Program-made: the position numbers and the translations under genes
In this document: one piece after another, positions 1 to 7,977 of the stretch
Position numbering within the stretch: position 1 is the stretch's first letter
Layout of the letters: every line of letters starts with the position of its first letter
Assembly (NCBI GenBank): GCA_041481365.1
Contig: JBGPBS010000009.1
Coordinates: 1-30,862 of the forward strand
Reading direction: 5' to 3'
Origin: DASPTR01 sp041481365
Lineage (GTDB): Archaea > Thermoproteota > Bathyarchaeia > Bathyarchaeales > Bathycorpusculaceae
DNA length: 30,862 nt
Notes under the pieces: model-generated
What the model was told of the DNA's origin: nothing
The model's input: only the letters and a program-made list of their open reading frames with translations
Database searches by the model: none

Positions 1-112
1 CGTCTGCTTATGGTGTGACTGGTGGTCAGGGTTGGTATGATGGTGGCAGTACGGCTTATGCTACTGTGTCTCCGTTGACTGTTTCTGGTGGTTCTGGTGT
101 TCAGTGTGTTTT
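1..112 (+). repeat. Near-identical internal DNA repeat, copy 1
   Basis: Bases 1-112 match bases 1231-1342 with only a few differences (offset 1230). Both encode the GGQGWYDGG module of the surface protein. A neighbouring block, about 174-237, matches about 1179-1242 at a different offset (1005). Exact repeats at different offsets point to recent module duplication or gene conversion. Confidence 0.85.
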
Positions 113-2837
113 CACCTCTTGGAGTGGTGATGCTTCGGGCAGCACGTCTCCTTCAAACCCGATAGCGATGAGTGGTCCTAAGACTGCTGTTGCTGGTTGG
201 AAGACTCAGTATTACTTGACTGTCACGTCTGCTTATGATTCGCCCTCTCCGGTGAGTGGTTGGTTTGATTCTGGGGCTGGGATAACTGCGTCTGTTGCTT
301 CGCCTGTTGCGGGTTCTTCTGGTACTCAATACGTGTGTACTGGCTGGACTGGAACTGGAAGTGTTCCTGGCTCTGGTAATTCCTCTACGGTGACTTTCAC
401 GATAAACACGCCCTCAAGCGTAACATGGAACTGGAAGACACAATATCAAGTGATTTTTGGTCAAACTGGTGTAGGTTCAGACTTCACCGGCACAGTAGTA
501 ACTATTGACAGCGTGAACTATAGTCGTAGTGGCTTGCCTACTACTCCCCAATTCTGGTGGGATCAAGGCTCAAGCCACAGTTTCTCCTTTGCGTCACCTC
601 TGCCCGTCAATGGCGGCACGAACTATGTTTGGAATTCAACCAGCGGACTCTCAAGCCTTCAGGGCGGAACACTGACAATCACAACCCCCGGAAGTGTAAT
701 AGGAAACTACATCGTGCAAAATCGCATTACATTTGATCAAACTGGTGTAGGCTCAGACTTCACCGGCACAGTAGTTATCATTGACGGAGCTAACTATAAC
801 AGGTCACAACTGCCTATTTCGTTCCCATGGACAAACGGTTCCCTCCACACCTTTGCCTACCAATCACCATTGATTCCCAGTGCAAACACCAAGTATGTTT
901 GGAACTCTACAACTGGCTTGACAAATCTGCAAAGCAGCTCCATAACAGTTACAACATATGGAAGCATAATCGGCAACTACAAAACCCAATATTATCTAAC
1001 CGTGTCATCCGCTTATGGTTCGGTTGGCGGTCAGGGTTGGTATGATGGCGGTTCTGCTGCCTACGCAACCGTTGCTCCGTTGATTGTGGCTGGTCCATCT
1101 GGCACCCAGTACGTGTTCACTTCCTGGAGTGGTAATGCTTCAGGCACTACGTCTCCCTCGAACCCGATAACGATGAATGGTCCTAAGACTGCTGTTGCTG
1201 GTTGGAAGACTCAGTATTACTTGACTGTCACGTCTGCTTATGGTGTGACTGGTGGTCAGGGTTGGTATGATGGTGGCAGTGCGGCTTATGCTACTGTGTC
1301 TCCGTTGACTGTTTCTGGTGGTTCTGGTGTTCAGTATGTCTTCACTTTGTGGAGTGGTGACGCTAGTGGAAATGCGTCTCCTTCGAACCCGATTACCATG
1401 AGTGGACCCAAGACTGCTACTGCTAACTGGAAGACGCAGTACTACCTGACTTTGATAACTAATCCTTCTGGCGTGGATTCTCCATCCGGTGCTGGATGGT
1501 ATGATTCTGGAGTTCTAGCCAATATATCTACAGATGCATTCGTGGATATCGTACCAGGTTCTTCACGATATAGATTCAATGGCTGGACAACGGATTACAT
1601 GCCTGAAATAGGAGACCCGACGAGGTCACCAACCACGGTGTTAATGGATCAGTCTAAGACAGTAACAGCAAACTGTGTGGTCCAGTACAACGTGACATTT
1701 AATCAATCTGGTGTTGGCCCAAGTTTCACAGGAACAGTTGCAGTAATTGACGGTGTCAACATTACAGTTGGTGGTTTGCCTGTTCCGTTCTGGTGGGACA
1801 ATGGTTCCTCCCACAGCTTTGCCTACCAGTCCCCCTTAGTGGTTACAATGAACAACAAACAGTATGCTTGGATAAGCACGACTGGGCTGTCATCATCACA
1901 GAGCGGAACTCTCATCATTTCAACCTCCGGCAGCATCACCGGCAACTACAAGACCCAATACTACCTAACCGTCACATCTCTCTACGACTCACCAAATCCA
2001 ACAAGCGGATGGATTGACTCTGGCACCTCAGTAACGGCCTCTGTAACTTCGCCATATCCAGGGCCTTCAGGAGCACGCTACTCTTGCACGGGTTGGGCAG
2101 GATCTGGGAGCGTCCCAGCCACAGGAACATCCACATCTACAAGCTTCACCATGACTCAACCTTCAAACATCACGTGGAACTGGAAGGTTCAATACCTCCT
2201 TACCGTGCTGACGGACCCCAACGGGCTGAGTCCTCAACCAACAAGAAACCCACTGGGCGAAGCAGGTCCCACAAACGGCTGGTGGTATGACGACCCACCG
2301 ATCAACGTCACCCTAACAGCCCAAAACGTCACAGGATACAACTTCAACAACTGGGACATCGACGGCACTTCCCAAGGCTTTGGAACTAACCCAGTGGCAG
2401 TAATAATGAATGCACCGCACACAACTACAGCACACTACACACTTCAAGCTCCAACACTGTCAGTCACCATAAGCCCGCTATCCGCCACAATACCCTTGGG
2501 GAACTCAGTACCATTCACATCTACGGTGGCTGGAGGCACCCCACCCTACAGCTACCAATGGTACCTCAACGGCAACCCAGCCTCAGGCGCCACATCAAAC
2601 ACGTGGACATTCACGCCAACCGCACCAGGCACCTACTATGTGTACTTAAAAGTCACAGATGCCAACAACAACACTGCCACTTCCGATACTGCGAGAGTCA
2701 TAGTAACAAAGACCCCAATAGGAGGATACTCAGTCTCAATGACAGGACAGGACCAAAAAATGCCCCTAGCAGCCTATTTCGGCCTAGTCGCATTGTTCGG
2801 AGCAATATTAAGCCTCAGGAAGCGAAAAAGGAAATAA
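1..2837 (+). CDS. Repeat-rich secreted surface protein, 5' end outside window
   Basis: The reading frame is open from base 3, in phase with the rest of the gene, so the true start lies upstream; about 945 residues are visible. The protein is built from beta-rich modules of about 75-95 residues, most opening with KTQYYLTV or a variant and many ending in a W or NY motif. These resemble the divergent InlB B-repeat domains (Flg_new type) of archaeal and bacterial surface proteins. I count three modules with GGQGWYDGG, two with SGWFDSG or a variant, three with QTGVGSDFTGTV or a variant, and two divergent ones. A PKD/Ig-like domain follows (about 2440-2720), then a C-terminal membrane segment (about 2760-2810) and a basic tail. 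The likely role is an outward-facing, membrane-anchored cell-surface protein; its ligand is unknown. Codon choice changes abruptly between modules, which suggests shuffling or gene conversion. Confidence 0.85.
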   Translation, partial: SAYGVTGGQGWYDGGSTAYATVSPLTVSGGSGVQCVFTSWSGDASGSTSPSNPIAMSGPKTAVAGWKTQYYLTVTSAYDSPSPVSGWFDSGAGITASVASPVAGSSGTQYVCTGWTGTGSVPGSGNSSTVTFTINTPSSVTWNWKTQYQVIFGQTGVGSDFTGTVVTIDSVNYSRSGLPTTPQFWWDQGSSHSFSFASPLPVNGGTNYVWNSTSGLSSLQGGTLTITTPGSVIGNYIVQNRITFDQTGVGSDFTGTVVIIDGANYNRSQLPISFPWTNGSLHTFAYQSPLIPSANTKYVWNSTTGLTNLQSSSITVTTYGSIIGNYKTQYYLTVSSAYGSVGGQGWYDGGSAAYATVAPLIVAGPSGTQYVFTSWSGNASGTTSPSNPITMNGPKTAVAGWKTQYYLTVTSAYGVTGGQGWYDGGSAAYATVSPLTVSGGSGVQYVFTLWSGDASGNASPSNPITMSGPKTATANWKTQYYLTLITNPSGVDSPSGAGWYDSGVLANISTDAFVDIVPGSSRYRFNGWTTDYMPEIGDPTRSPTTVLMDQSKTVTANCVVQYNVTFNQSGVGPSFTGTVAVIDGVNITVGGLPVPFWWDNGSSHSFAYQSPLVVTMNNKQYAWISTTGLSSSQSGTLIISTSGSITGNYKTQYYLTVTSLYDSPNPTSGWIDSGTSVTASVTSPYPGPSGARYSCTGWAGSGSVPATGTSTSTSFTMTQPSNITWNWKVQYLLTVLTDPNGLSPQPTRNPLGEAGPTNGWWYDDPPINVTLTAQNVTGYNFNNWDIDGTSQGFGTNPVAVIMNAPHTTTAHYTLQAPTLSVTISPLSATIPLGNSVPFTSTVAGGTPPYSYQWYLNGNPASGATSNTWTFTPTAPGTYYVYLKVTDANNNTATSDTARVIVTKTPIGGYSVSMTGQDQKMPLAAYFGLVALFGAILSLRKRKRK
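1231..1342 (+). repeat. Near-identical internal DNA repeat, copy 2
   Basis: Second copy of the block at 1-112. A weaker pair within the same gene is about 462-511 and 738-787 (offset 276), encoding the QTGVGSDFTGTVV modules. The high DNA identity, beyond what the protein needs, marks these copies as young. Confidence 0.85.
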
Positions 2838-2909
2838 ACCTATCCATCCTTCTTTTCACACGTCCACTTCAGTTAGGCAATTAATCAAACTGAGCCAGAG
2901 AGCAAAGAA

Positions 2910-3884
2910 ATGACTGTGAGAACCTTGTTCCGAAAGAAGGCGATCTTCGCAGCAGTTGCAATTGTGGTTATTCTACTCCTTATGGGCGCTGGACTTTTAG
3001 TCTACTTCAAGCACGCTACCGAGCCAAAAGCAGCCATAATAGATCAACTGAGCAGCTCCAATCTGACTAGCAGTTCACGCTATGTGAACCAAACCTTCAT
3101 AGAGGCAACAAGAACCTTGCTATCCACGCATTTTCCTGAAGTTGACTACTACTCAGACAATGCAACGGTTGACAATTACAGAAGCTTGCCGTCTGATGGG
3201 TACAAACTGATAATCTGGAGAGCACATTCTGCGATTGACGAATCTGGGAGGTTTATCGCCATATCCACTTCCGAAAATAACGGCACGAGCGACTACCCCC
3301 AATACTCCAACGGAGAACTCACCCTATGCGACATTCTTGGTGACCCAAGAATGTATTTTGCAATAACTCCAAAGTTCATCACAGAAGTCATGAGTGGAAG
3401 ATTCGACGACACTGTCATCATCCTAATGAGCTGCAATGGACTGAAAGAAGGCTATACCAAAACTGCCGAAACGCTTGAAGAAAAAGGTGCCAAGGCAATC
3501 ATAAGCTGGGACGGATGGATCGAGGACACCAACAACGACGGCGCAACGGCTCTCTTGTTAAACTATCTTATCAACGGAAATGACACAATTCAACAAGCTG
3601 TCAAAGAGATCCCGCAACAACAATCATCACGTGGACCTAGCCAAATGCAATTTTCCCCAACGAGCAATGAAACCGCGGAATACCACATCCCAAACTACAA
3701 TCAGAAGACTACGACAAGCAGTGTATGGTTCGATGCGATGCCAACCCTGCGAAACGCTAAGGCTGAAGGCAGCAATCGGGCAAGTCATGAACTCGAAGTC
3801 GACTCAACTAAGTTGCTAAACGTCTCAACCGCCTTGAAACGGTCAAGACCAACTGGTTGCGAAGAGCTTCGCCGACAAGATTGA
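2910..3884 (+). CDS. Membrane-anchored clan CD (CHAT/caspase-like) cysteine peptidase-like protein
   Basis: This 324-residue protein begins with a basic stretch and one membrane segment (about residues 11-33), which places the rest outside the cell. The ectodomain has two hydrophobic strands, each ending in a candidate catalytic residue: YKLIIWRAHSA with H106, and TVIILMSCNGL with C175. A segment reading EEKGAKAIISWDG and an acidic DTNNDGATA stretch follow. A His then a Cys about 70 residues later, each after a beta strand, is the pattern of clan CD peptidases (CHAT, caspase, C25). Family membership is inferred from this pattern, not from close recognition. The last 75 or so residues look poorly ordered, and the 3' end overlaps the convergent DUF5752 gene by 77 bases. 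The gene follows the surface repeat protein by 72 bases and may act on surface proteins. Confidence 0.6.
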   Translation: MTVRTLFRKKAIFAAVAIVVILLLMGAGLLVYFKHATEPKAAIIDQLSSSNLTSSSRYVNQTFIEATRTLLSTHFPEVDYYSDNATVDNYRSLPSDGYKLIIWRAHSAIDESGRFIAISTSENNGTSDYPQYSNGELTLCDILGDPRMYFAITPKFITEVMSGRFDDTVIILMSCNGLKEGYTKTAETLEEKGAKAIISWDGWIEDTNNDGATALLLNYLINGNDTIQQAVKEIPQQQSSRGPSQMQFSPTSNETAEYHIPNYNQKTTTSSVWFDAMPTLRNAKAEGSNRASHELEVDSTKLLNVSTALKRSRPTGCEELRRQD

Positions 3885-4116
3885 GCCTCTGAAGTCTCCT
3901 CATGTCCACAGCCAGCTCCACGTCCTGCAGAACATCGTTCACCCATTTTTCAAAGTCTCCCCGATTTAGGTGAAACTCCAGAGACTTAACGTTCACCTCA
4001 TTCATTTTTTCCATAAACTCTTTCAACGACAACGCGCTGACGCCGGTGTAATTGCCGATCGACGTGAAGAAGTAGAATGCCTTTTCTCTCGGAACTATTT
4101 TCTGGCTTCTTGACAT
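3808..4116 (-). CDS. DUF5752 family protein
   Basis: This 102-residue soluble protein has no signal peptide. The segment EKAFYFFTSIGNYTGVSA near the N-terminus, followed by SLKEFMEKM and a SLEFHLNRGDFEKWV stretch, is what I recall of DUF5752, a small archaeal family often of this length. Its function is unknown. It lies on the opposite strand to the peptidase-like gene and overlaps its 3' end. The Lrp-type regulator starts a short distance upstream on the same strand, with about 29 bases between that gene's stop and this start, so the two are probably cotranscribed. Confidence 0.75.
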   Translation of the reverse strand: MSRSQKIVPREKAFYFFTSIGNYTGVSALSLKEFMEKMNEVNVKSLEFHLNRGDFEKWVNDVLQDVELAVDMRRLQRLNLVGEALRNQLVLTVSRRLRRLAT

Positions 4117-4145
4117 GATTTTGAATTCACCCTATTCTTGCTATA

Positions 4146-4658
4146 TTAGACGTTTCTTTTATAAACGTTAGCTCTTCCTGGATCTGCCATCGAAAACTGC
4201 TCTTCTTTAAACTTCTTTGTCACTATTGACGTGCGGACTCTCAGAACACCGGGCAAAGGGGCAACAGAATTGGAAATAAACTCATGCAGATGTTCCTGCG
4301 TCTCTGCAATAACCTTCGCCATTATCTGCAGTTCTTCCGAAAGAGACGTGTAAACCTCCAAGACTTCATAGGCCTCACAGAGTTTGTGTGCAACTCTCTC
4401 GATGACTTTTGGATCAGTGTAGACAGTTATCATGGCCATGATGGTTTTGGCACCAGTTTTTTCCACATCCACCAACGCAACGTACTTTCTTACTATTCCA
4501 TAGCGTTCCATCTTTTTGATTCTATCGTAGACTGTTGAATGTGCTAATCCCAAACGTTTGCCAATAACCGTGTACGTTTGCCTTGCATTCTCTTGCAGAG
4601 CCCGCAGAATCCTCAAATCAGTAGCATCGAGAGCCGCTACATCGTTCTTGAGCTTCAA
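4146..4658 (-). CDS. Lrp/AsnC family transcriptional regulator
   Basis: At 170 residues this has the usual length of the family. The N-terminal helix-turn-helix is clear: LDATDLRILRALQENAR, then IGKRLGLAHSTVYDRIKKME and the wing GIVRKYVALVD. A RAM-type effector domain follows (about residues 66-150). Such proteins form dimers or octamers that bind promoter DNA and respond to amino acids or related small molecules; the effector here cannot be read. The start used is a TTG codon at 4658, because no in-frame ATG precedes the conserved region. A TATA box at 4698-4705 lies at the right distance. The DUF5752 gene follows on the same strand, and the gene of unknown function at 4934 is divergent, making both possible targets. 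Confidence 0.9.
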   Translation of the reverse strand: MKLKNDVAALDATDLRILRALQENARQTYTVIGKRLGLAHSTVYDRIKKMERYGIVRKYVALVDVEKTGAKTIMAMITVYTDPKVIERVAHKLCEAYEVLEVYTSLSEELQIMAKVIAETQEHLHEFISNSVAPLPGVLRVRTSIVTKKFKEEQFSMADPGRANVYKRNV

Positions 4659-4697
4659 GACTGTCTGGAGCCTCTCATGATAGAGGGAACCTGTTTG

Positions 4698-4713
4698 GAT
4701 TTATCGTTTTTCG
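4698..4713 (-). promoter_or_regulatory. Archaeal BRE/TATA promoter of the Lrp-type gene
   Basis: On the minus strand CGAAAAAC is followed by GATAAATC, a purine-rich BRE and TATA-like box. Transcription would start near 4675, about 17 bases before the TTG start at 4658. Prediction by eye only. Confidence 0.5.
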
Positions 4714-4859
4714 TCGGAAAGATGTGGAAGGTTTATCACTTCAACTTCGTGCATCATTCAGAAATGCCGTAAATCTGTCGGATTTTGGGCTGTTTCCAGA
4801 CAGAGGTTCGGTTAACGGATGCAAACGTACACATCCTTACCGAAAGTACGACGAACAGC

Positions 4860-4884
4860 TTTAAATCTGTGGTTGGCTATATAG
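4860..4884 (+). promoter_or_regulatory. Candidate TATA boxes for the gene at 4934
   Basis: Two TATA-like boxes sit in tandem: TTTAAATC at 4860-4867 and TATATAG at 4878-4884. They predict starts near 4890 or 4908. A G-rich stretch (GGGGGG, about 4920-4925) just before the ATG could serve as ribosome binding site. Which box is used cannot be decided from the sequence. Confidence 0.45.
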
Positions 4885-4933
4885 AAGATTGTTCTAGAAG
4901 ATCATAACACAAGAACCTTGGGGGGAACAAGAG

Positions 4934-5431
4934 ATGAAAATGTCTGGCATGTGGGAAATTCTGGCAAAGTTTAAGGACACGTGCAGACGCCACGGTTGGA
5001 GGGTTTCAGAAACCGAAGATTGGGTTGAAGTCAAGAACAGCTATCACAACTTCGTGTGGGTAAGGGATATTCACCCTTCTTCATTCAAGAAAATAGCAAC
5101 CAACAACAAGTGCATTGTTCACGAAGGTTTAACCTACAGAGTCGTTCAGTCATCGTGTACTGCGTGGCTGTTTTCGGAAACGCCCTCAGAATCTCTGACC
5201 AGAGCAGTTCTTGAGAACCCTTCCCTTTCCTGCAGGACTGCTCTTTATGACTTAAGCAGCTTCCAAGATGGGAAAAGCATTTGCTCCAAACTGAACTGCA
5301 CCGAGAGCGCTGTTTTCAAAGAATTCGAGGACTTCCTCAAGAAAGAGTTGAAAGTCAAGCTTCAGTCCCTTCCATCCGACCCGTATTCTGAACCATCACA
5401 CGGCGAGTGTTCCGTCACAGAATTGGCCTAG
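4934..5431 (+). CDS. Conserved archaeal protein of unknown function
   Basis: This 165-residue protein looks soluble: no signal peptide, no membrane segment, mixed alpha/beta composition. I do not recognise a family. It has several cysteines (three in the C-terminal half around SICSKLNCTES, one in GECSV), but these are not spaced as an obvious metal site. The N-terminal half has aromatic-rich motifs (GWRVSETEDWVEV, NFVWVRDIHPSSF). The ATG at 4934 follows a purine-rich stretch, and a second in-frame ATG lies two codons later. It is divergent from the Lrp-type regulator, which may control it. The coding call rests on an open frame of normal codon use, the promoter position and the ribosome binding site. 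Confidence 0.7.
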   Translation: MKMSGMWEILAKFKDTCRRHGWRVSETEDWVEVKNSYHNFVWVRDIHPSSFKKIATNNKCIVHEGLTYRVVQSSCTAWLFSETPSESLTRAVLENPSLSCRTALYDLSSFQDGKSICSKLNCTESAVFKEFEDFLKKELKVKLQSLPSDPYSEPSHGECSVTELA

Positions 5432-5491
5432 CCATAACCTTTCTTCAAAGGTTTGATAAGGAGGATGTCGCTTACTAGCTTGTGACTGGAA

Positions 5492-6100
5492 ATGTCTCAA
5501 GACGCCGAAAAAATGAAAAGGCTCATTGACTTCAAGGGCAGACTCATAAAAAAAATCCAAGACTTTGAAACCGAGCTTAAAGATCTGCAGGCCACGCTTG
5601 ACACGGTAAATTCGATACTACTCGAAAAAGGATTCAAACGAGCCGACACGATAAGAGAAACCTGCGAAACTCAAACGGCAACGCCAGAAAAAGAATACAC
5701 CATCGAACCTGAAGAAACAGTCCGCGAGCCTGGTGCTTCGTCTGAGAATGTCCTACAGCTGAAAACTGCTTCAGGGGAGCTGCTAGCCCTGCTTTACGTG
5801 ACTGAAAACTCTTTGCGCGCCTTGCCTGCAGCAGACAAGAATTTCGACGTCAACACGCCGCCATTCACCCAGTTTCTCCTTGAGAGGATCCTGATGAAAA
5901 TGCAGGAAAGGGACAATGAGCTGGTCAGAGCCGGACAACTGCCACAAGATAATGCTCTATCGTACAGTATTATTAGAGAAGGAGACCTGATCCGCGAGAT
6001 ATGCGTAAAGAACGTCGATTCGGAACGTCTGAGAGAACTAAAGTCCAGCATCCGTTGGACCCTGGAAAAAATGCATGAAAAAACAAGAACACAAGGCTAG
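5492..6100 (+). CDS. Conserved coiled-coil protein of unknown function
   Basis: This 202-residue protein has three parts: an N-terminal coiled coil (about residues 8-50, KMKRLIDFKGRLIKKIQ onward), an acidic, Thr/Glu-rich linker (about 55-90), and a compact C-terminal alpha/beta domain (about 95-195). The C-terminal domain includes GELLALLYVTENSLRALP and FTQFLLERILMKMQERD. There is no signal peptide and no membrane segment. The coil suggests an oligomer or a protein partner. I do not recognise a named family. The in-frame codon two before this start is not usable (a stop lies at 5483), so the ATG at 5492 is the first possible start. It ends 9 bases before the convergent DUF2148 gene. Confidence 0.75.
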   Translation: MSQDAEKMKRLIDFKGRLIKKIQDFETELKDLQATLDTVNSILLEKGFKRADTIRETCETQTATPEKEYTIEPEETVREPGASSENVLQLKTASGELLALLYVTENSLRALPAADKNFDVNTPPFTQFLLERILMKMQERDNELVRAGQLPQDNALSYSIIREGDLIREICVKNVDSERLRELKSSIRWTLEKMHEKTRTQG

Positions 6101-6109
6101 AACGGCTCT

Positions 6110-6685
6110 CTACTTGCGATCAAAGAAGATACTCTTACCTCTAACTGAAACCGGTATCCCCATAATGACCGTTCCTTCCGGAAGCATTCCCAGCTTCAAT
6201 GCAGCCGTGCCAACTCGGTACATTATTCGATTGTCAACATTCAGCAGACTCGCCATTTTTGCAGCCGAACCTAAGGCTAATCCAAGATCCAAAGCCTTGA
6301 ACAGGCACGTTGGCCCTACGAAATCCTCACCCATCTTCCGCCCGTTTCCCTGAAATTCTTTGCACGTCTTGTATCCGCATGCCCCACAATCTAGTCCGAA
6401 GCTCTTGTTCCCCCTTACACCGATGAGAACGACTGCTTCCGAATCTCTGACGTTCTTGGCGTCCCGCTTGAATCCCTCAAGCTTGCGCTCCTCACCGATA
6501 CGCTCCATCTGCTCTGCGACGGCATCTTTCTTCCCTCCCCGGAGGACCAAAGTGCAGACGTCATCTACGCCTCCCGATTTTGGGGCAGTCCGTGCCGATA
6601 CCAGCATAAGCTTGGCCACTTCCAGAACAGCGTCCCTTTCTGAAACCTGACTATCAATCTCGCCTGAGTTCACCCGATCCACCAC
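6110..6685 (-). CDS. DUF2148 ferredoxin-domain protein
   Basis: This 191-residue protein matches the DUF2148 (ferredoxin domain-containing) family. The N-terminal part reads AKLMLVSARTAPKSGGVDD, and the central cluster motif is GLDCGACGYKTCKEF, with C100, C103 and C108 plus a later C127 in GPTCLFKALDLG. These four cysteines fit one [4Fe-4S] cluster. The family is common in anaerobic archaea and bacteria; its redox partner is not established. Two tandem GTG codons open the frame (6685 and 6682) and either could be the start. Convergent with the coiled-coil gene; the thioredoxin group lies upstream on the same strand. Confidence 0.85.
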   Translation of the reverse strand: MVDRVNSGEIDSQVSERDAVLEVAKLMLVSARTAPKSGGVDDVCTLVLRGGKKDAVAEQMERIGEERKLEGFKRDAKNVRDSEAVVLIGVRGNKSFGLDCGACGYKTCKEFQGNGRKMGEDFVGPTCLFKALDLGLALGSAAKMASLLNVDNRIMYRVGTAALKLGMLPEGTVIMGIPVSVRGKSIFFDRK

Positions 6686-6939
6686 AGAGAACTAATAGAA
6701 TGATCGAAATCTATTTGAGGCTTTCACTTGAGATCCATGCAAATCGAGTCTCGACGACTTTCGGCCTCAACTGTCTGGCATCCCTTTCAAGGCAAAGCGC
6801 TCATCTTTCCAATGTGAATAGAGGCAAACTTGACCAGTCGCAAAGTGAGAAATCACACATACTTGCTGAATGCGTGACCATGCGTCGAAACTGAAAAACA
6901 GGCGGCACGCAGCCATCTTGACCCTCATTTAAACGTTCA

Positions 6940-7080
6940 TCAAAGCCTGAAGGCAGTTTTCAGCAAATCAATCAGCGCGTTCAACTGATTAGTGTAGACG
7001 CCTATGGCGAACAAGGAAACACCCAAGAGAAGCAACAGGGCACCTATCACTCTGCCTTCTGAAATGTCCATCTGCACCAT
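6940..7080 (-). CDS. Small single-span membrane protein coupled to thioredoxin
   Basis: This is a 46-residue open frame with sequence MVQMDISEGR, a hydrophobic segment VIGALLLLLGVSLFAIGVY (residues 11-29) and a short amphipathic tail ending in LLKTAFRL. Its ATG overlaps the thioredoxin stop codon as TAATG, the usual sign of translational coupling. The single strongly hydrophobic span in a coupled frame makes chance unlikely. The N-terminus is acidic and the short tail has two basic residues. Function unknown; it could dock thioredoxin at the membrane or be a separate small protein. I recognise no family. Confidence 0.65.
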   Translation of the reverse strand: MVQMDISEGRVIGALLLLLGVSLFAIGVYTNQLNALIDLLKTAFRL

Positions 7081-7406
7081 TATCCCACATGCTTCCTTAA
7101 CATAGCTTCAATATAATCCTTCGGCACGCATCCCACGACCCTGTCGACCTCTTTGCCATTCTTTATCATCACAACTGTTGGAATGCTGCAAACCTGAAAA
7201 CGTTCAGCCGTCGCATGGTTCTCATCAACATTAAGCTTCCCAACAAGTATCTTCCCAGCATACAGACCTGCTATCTCTTCAATGGTGGGAGCCAAAGCTC
7301 GACAGGGACCACACCAGTCTGCCCAGAAGTCTAGCAAGACCAGCGAATGCTTGGTGACAGTGTCGCTAAAGTTTGAATCACTAACATGAACCGGTTTCGC
7401 GCTCAT
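7080..7406 (-). CDS. trxA: Thioredoxin
   Basis: This 108-residue protein is the classical thioredoxin length. The active site is DFWADWCGPCRALAPTI, with C32 and C35, and the cis-proline is in CSIPTVVMI (P76). It reduces disulfides in cytosolic proteins, using electrons from a thioredoxin reductase not encoded here. A strong TATA box at 7472-7479 lies 66 bases before the ATG, so the gene and the small membrane protein behind it probably form their own transcript. The C-terminus GCVPKDYIEAMLRKHVG is intact. Gene symbol by family only. Confidence 0.95.
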   Translation of the reverse strand: MSAKPVHVSDSNFSDTVTKHSLVLLDFWADWCGPCRALAPTIEEIAGLYAGKILVGKLNVDENHATAERFQVCSIPTVVMIKNGKEVDRVVGCVPKDYIEAMLRKHVG

Positions 7407-7471
7407 ATTTCACTTGATCGCCCTTGCAATTGCAGTCATTACGTGTTGTATCGAGTTCTTCTTTTTTCTTT

Positions 7472-7479
7472 GATATAAA
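7472..7479 (-). promoter_or_regulatory. TATA box of the thioredoxin transcript
   Basis: On the minus strand the sequence reads CAGTTTATATCAAAG, a near-ideal archaeal TATA box. Transcription would begin near 7450, giving a leader of about 45 bases before the thioredoxin ATG. It overlaps the 3' end region of the DUF1893 gene, whose stop is at 7485. Confidence 0.6.
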
Positions 7480-7484
7480 CTGTT

Positions 7485-7934
7485 CTATCGATACTTTTCA
7501 CCGCGATCTTCATGCCGAAAATTCTCACACAGGACCCTGAGCTTCTCGTAAGCGACTTTGGGGCTTGAGATCCCTGCCACGAGCTTCTCAAAGGGGCACA
7601 AGTCTGCCCGGTCAACATCCAATATGCCATCAACCAAGCAGGTCCATTCATTGCGAATGGCATGCTGTTCGAGAACCGCCTTAGCTTCTCTGCTTAGAGT
7701 AATCGCATAGACCGCTTCAACCTTAACGAAGACGCATAAGAGAGCAGCTGCCTTCCCGACAACTCTGTCAGCAACCGTAGCTCCTTCAAGCATTTTTCCT
7801 TCTGTGTCGATGGCCTCCAACAAACCAGAGAGTCCACGCGAACCCGACTCATAAACCACATGACCATCCTTGACGATCGAAAGCCCCAAATCCTCATCAA
7901 AGAGTCGTTCCTTAGCCATCTCCAAATCTTGCAT
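7485..7934 (-). CDS. DUF1893 (TM1506-type, deaminase-like fold) protein
   Basis: The conserved protein starts at MQDLEMAKERLFDEDL (ATG at 7934) and has 149 residues. The frame is open further upstream, but that extension overlaps the FmdE gene and looks non-homologous, so I chose the inner start. Motifs recalled from DUF1893 are LGLSIVKDGHVVYESGSRG, the ADRVVGKAAALLCV helix, AVYAITLSREAKAVLE and CPFEKLVAGI near the end. I recall this family having a cytidine-deaminase-like fold from a Thermotoga structure, though without an obvious HAE/PCxxC zinc site here. Biochemical role unknown. It follows the FmdE-domain gene by 43 bases on the same strand. Confidence 0.8.
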   Translation of the reverse strand: MQDLEMAKERLFDEDLGLSIVKDGHVVYESGSRGLSGLLEAIDTEGKMLEGATVADRVVGKAAALLCVFVKVEAVYAITLSREAKAVLEQHAIRNEWTCLVDGILDVDRADLCPFEKLVAGISSPKVAYEKLRVLCENFRHEDRGEKYR

Positions 7935-7977
7935 ATGCCCATCAGCCCGCAAAACCCATGTTCTCAAACACTGAATC

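Noticed and set aside
1..2837. CRISPR or tandem satellite array in the repeat-rich first gene
   Set aside because: The repeats are protein-coding modules of about 225-280 bases in one open frame, with no unique spacers.
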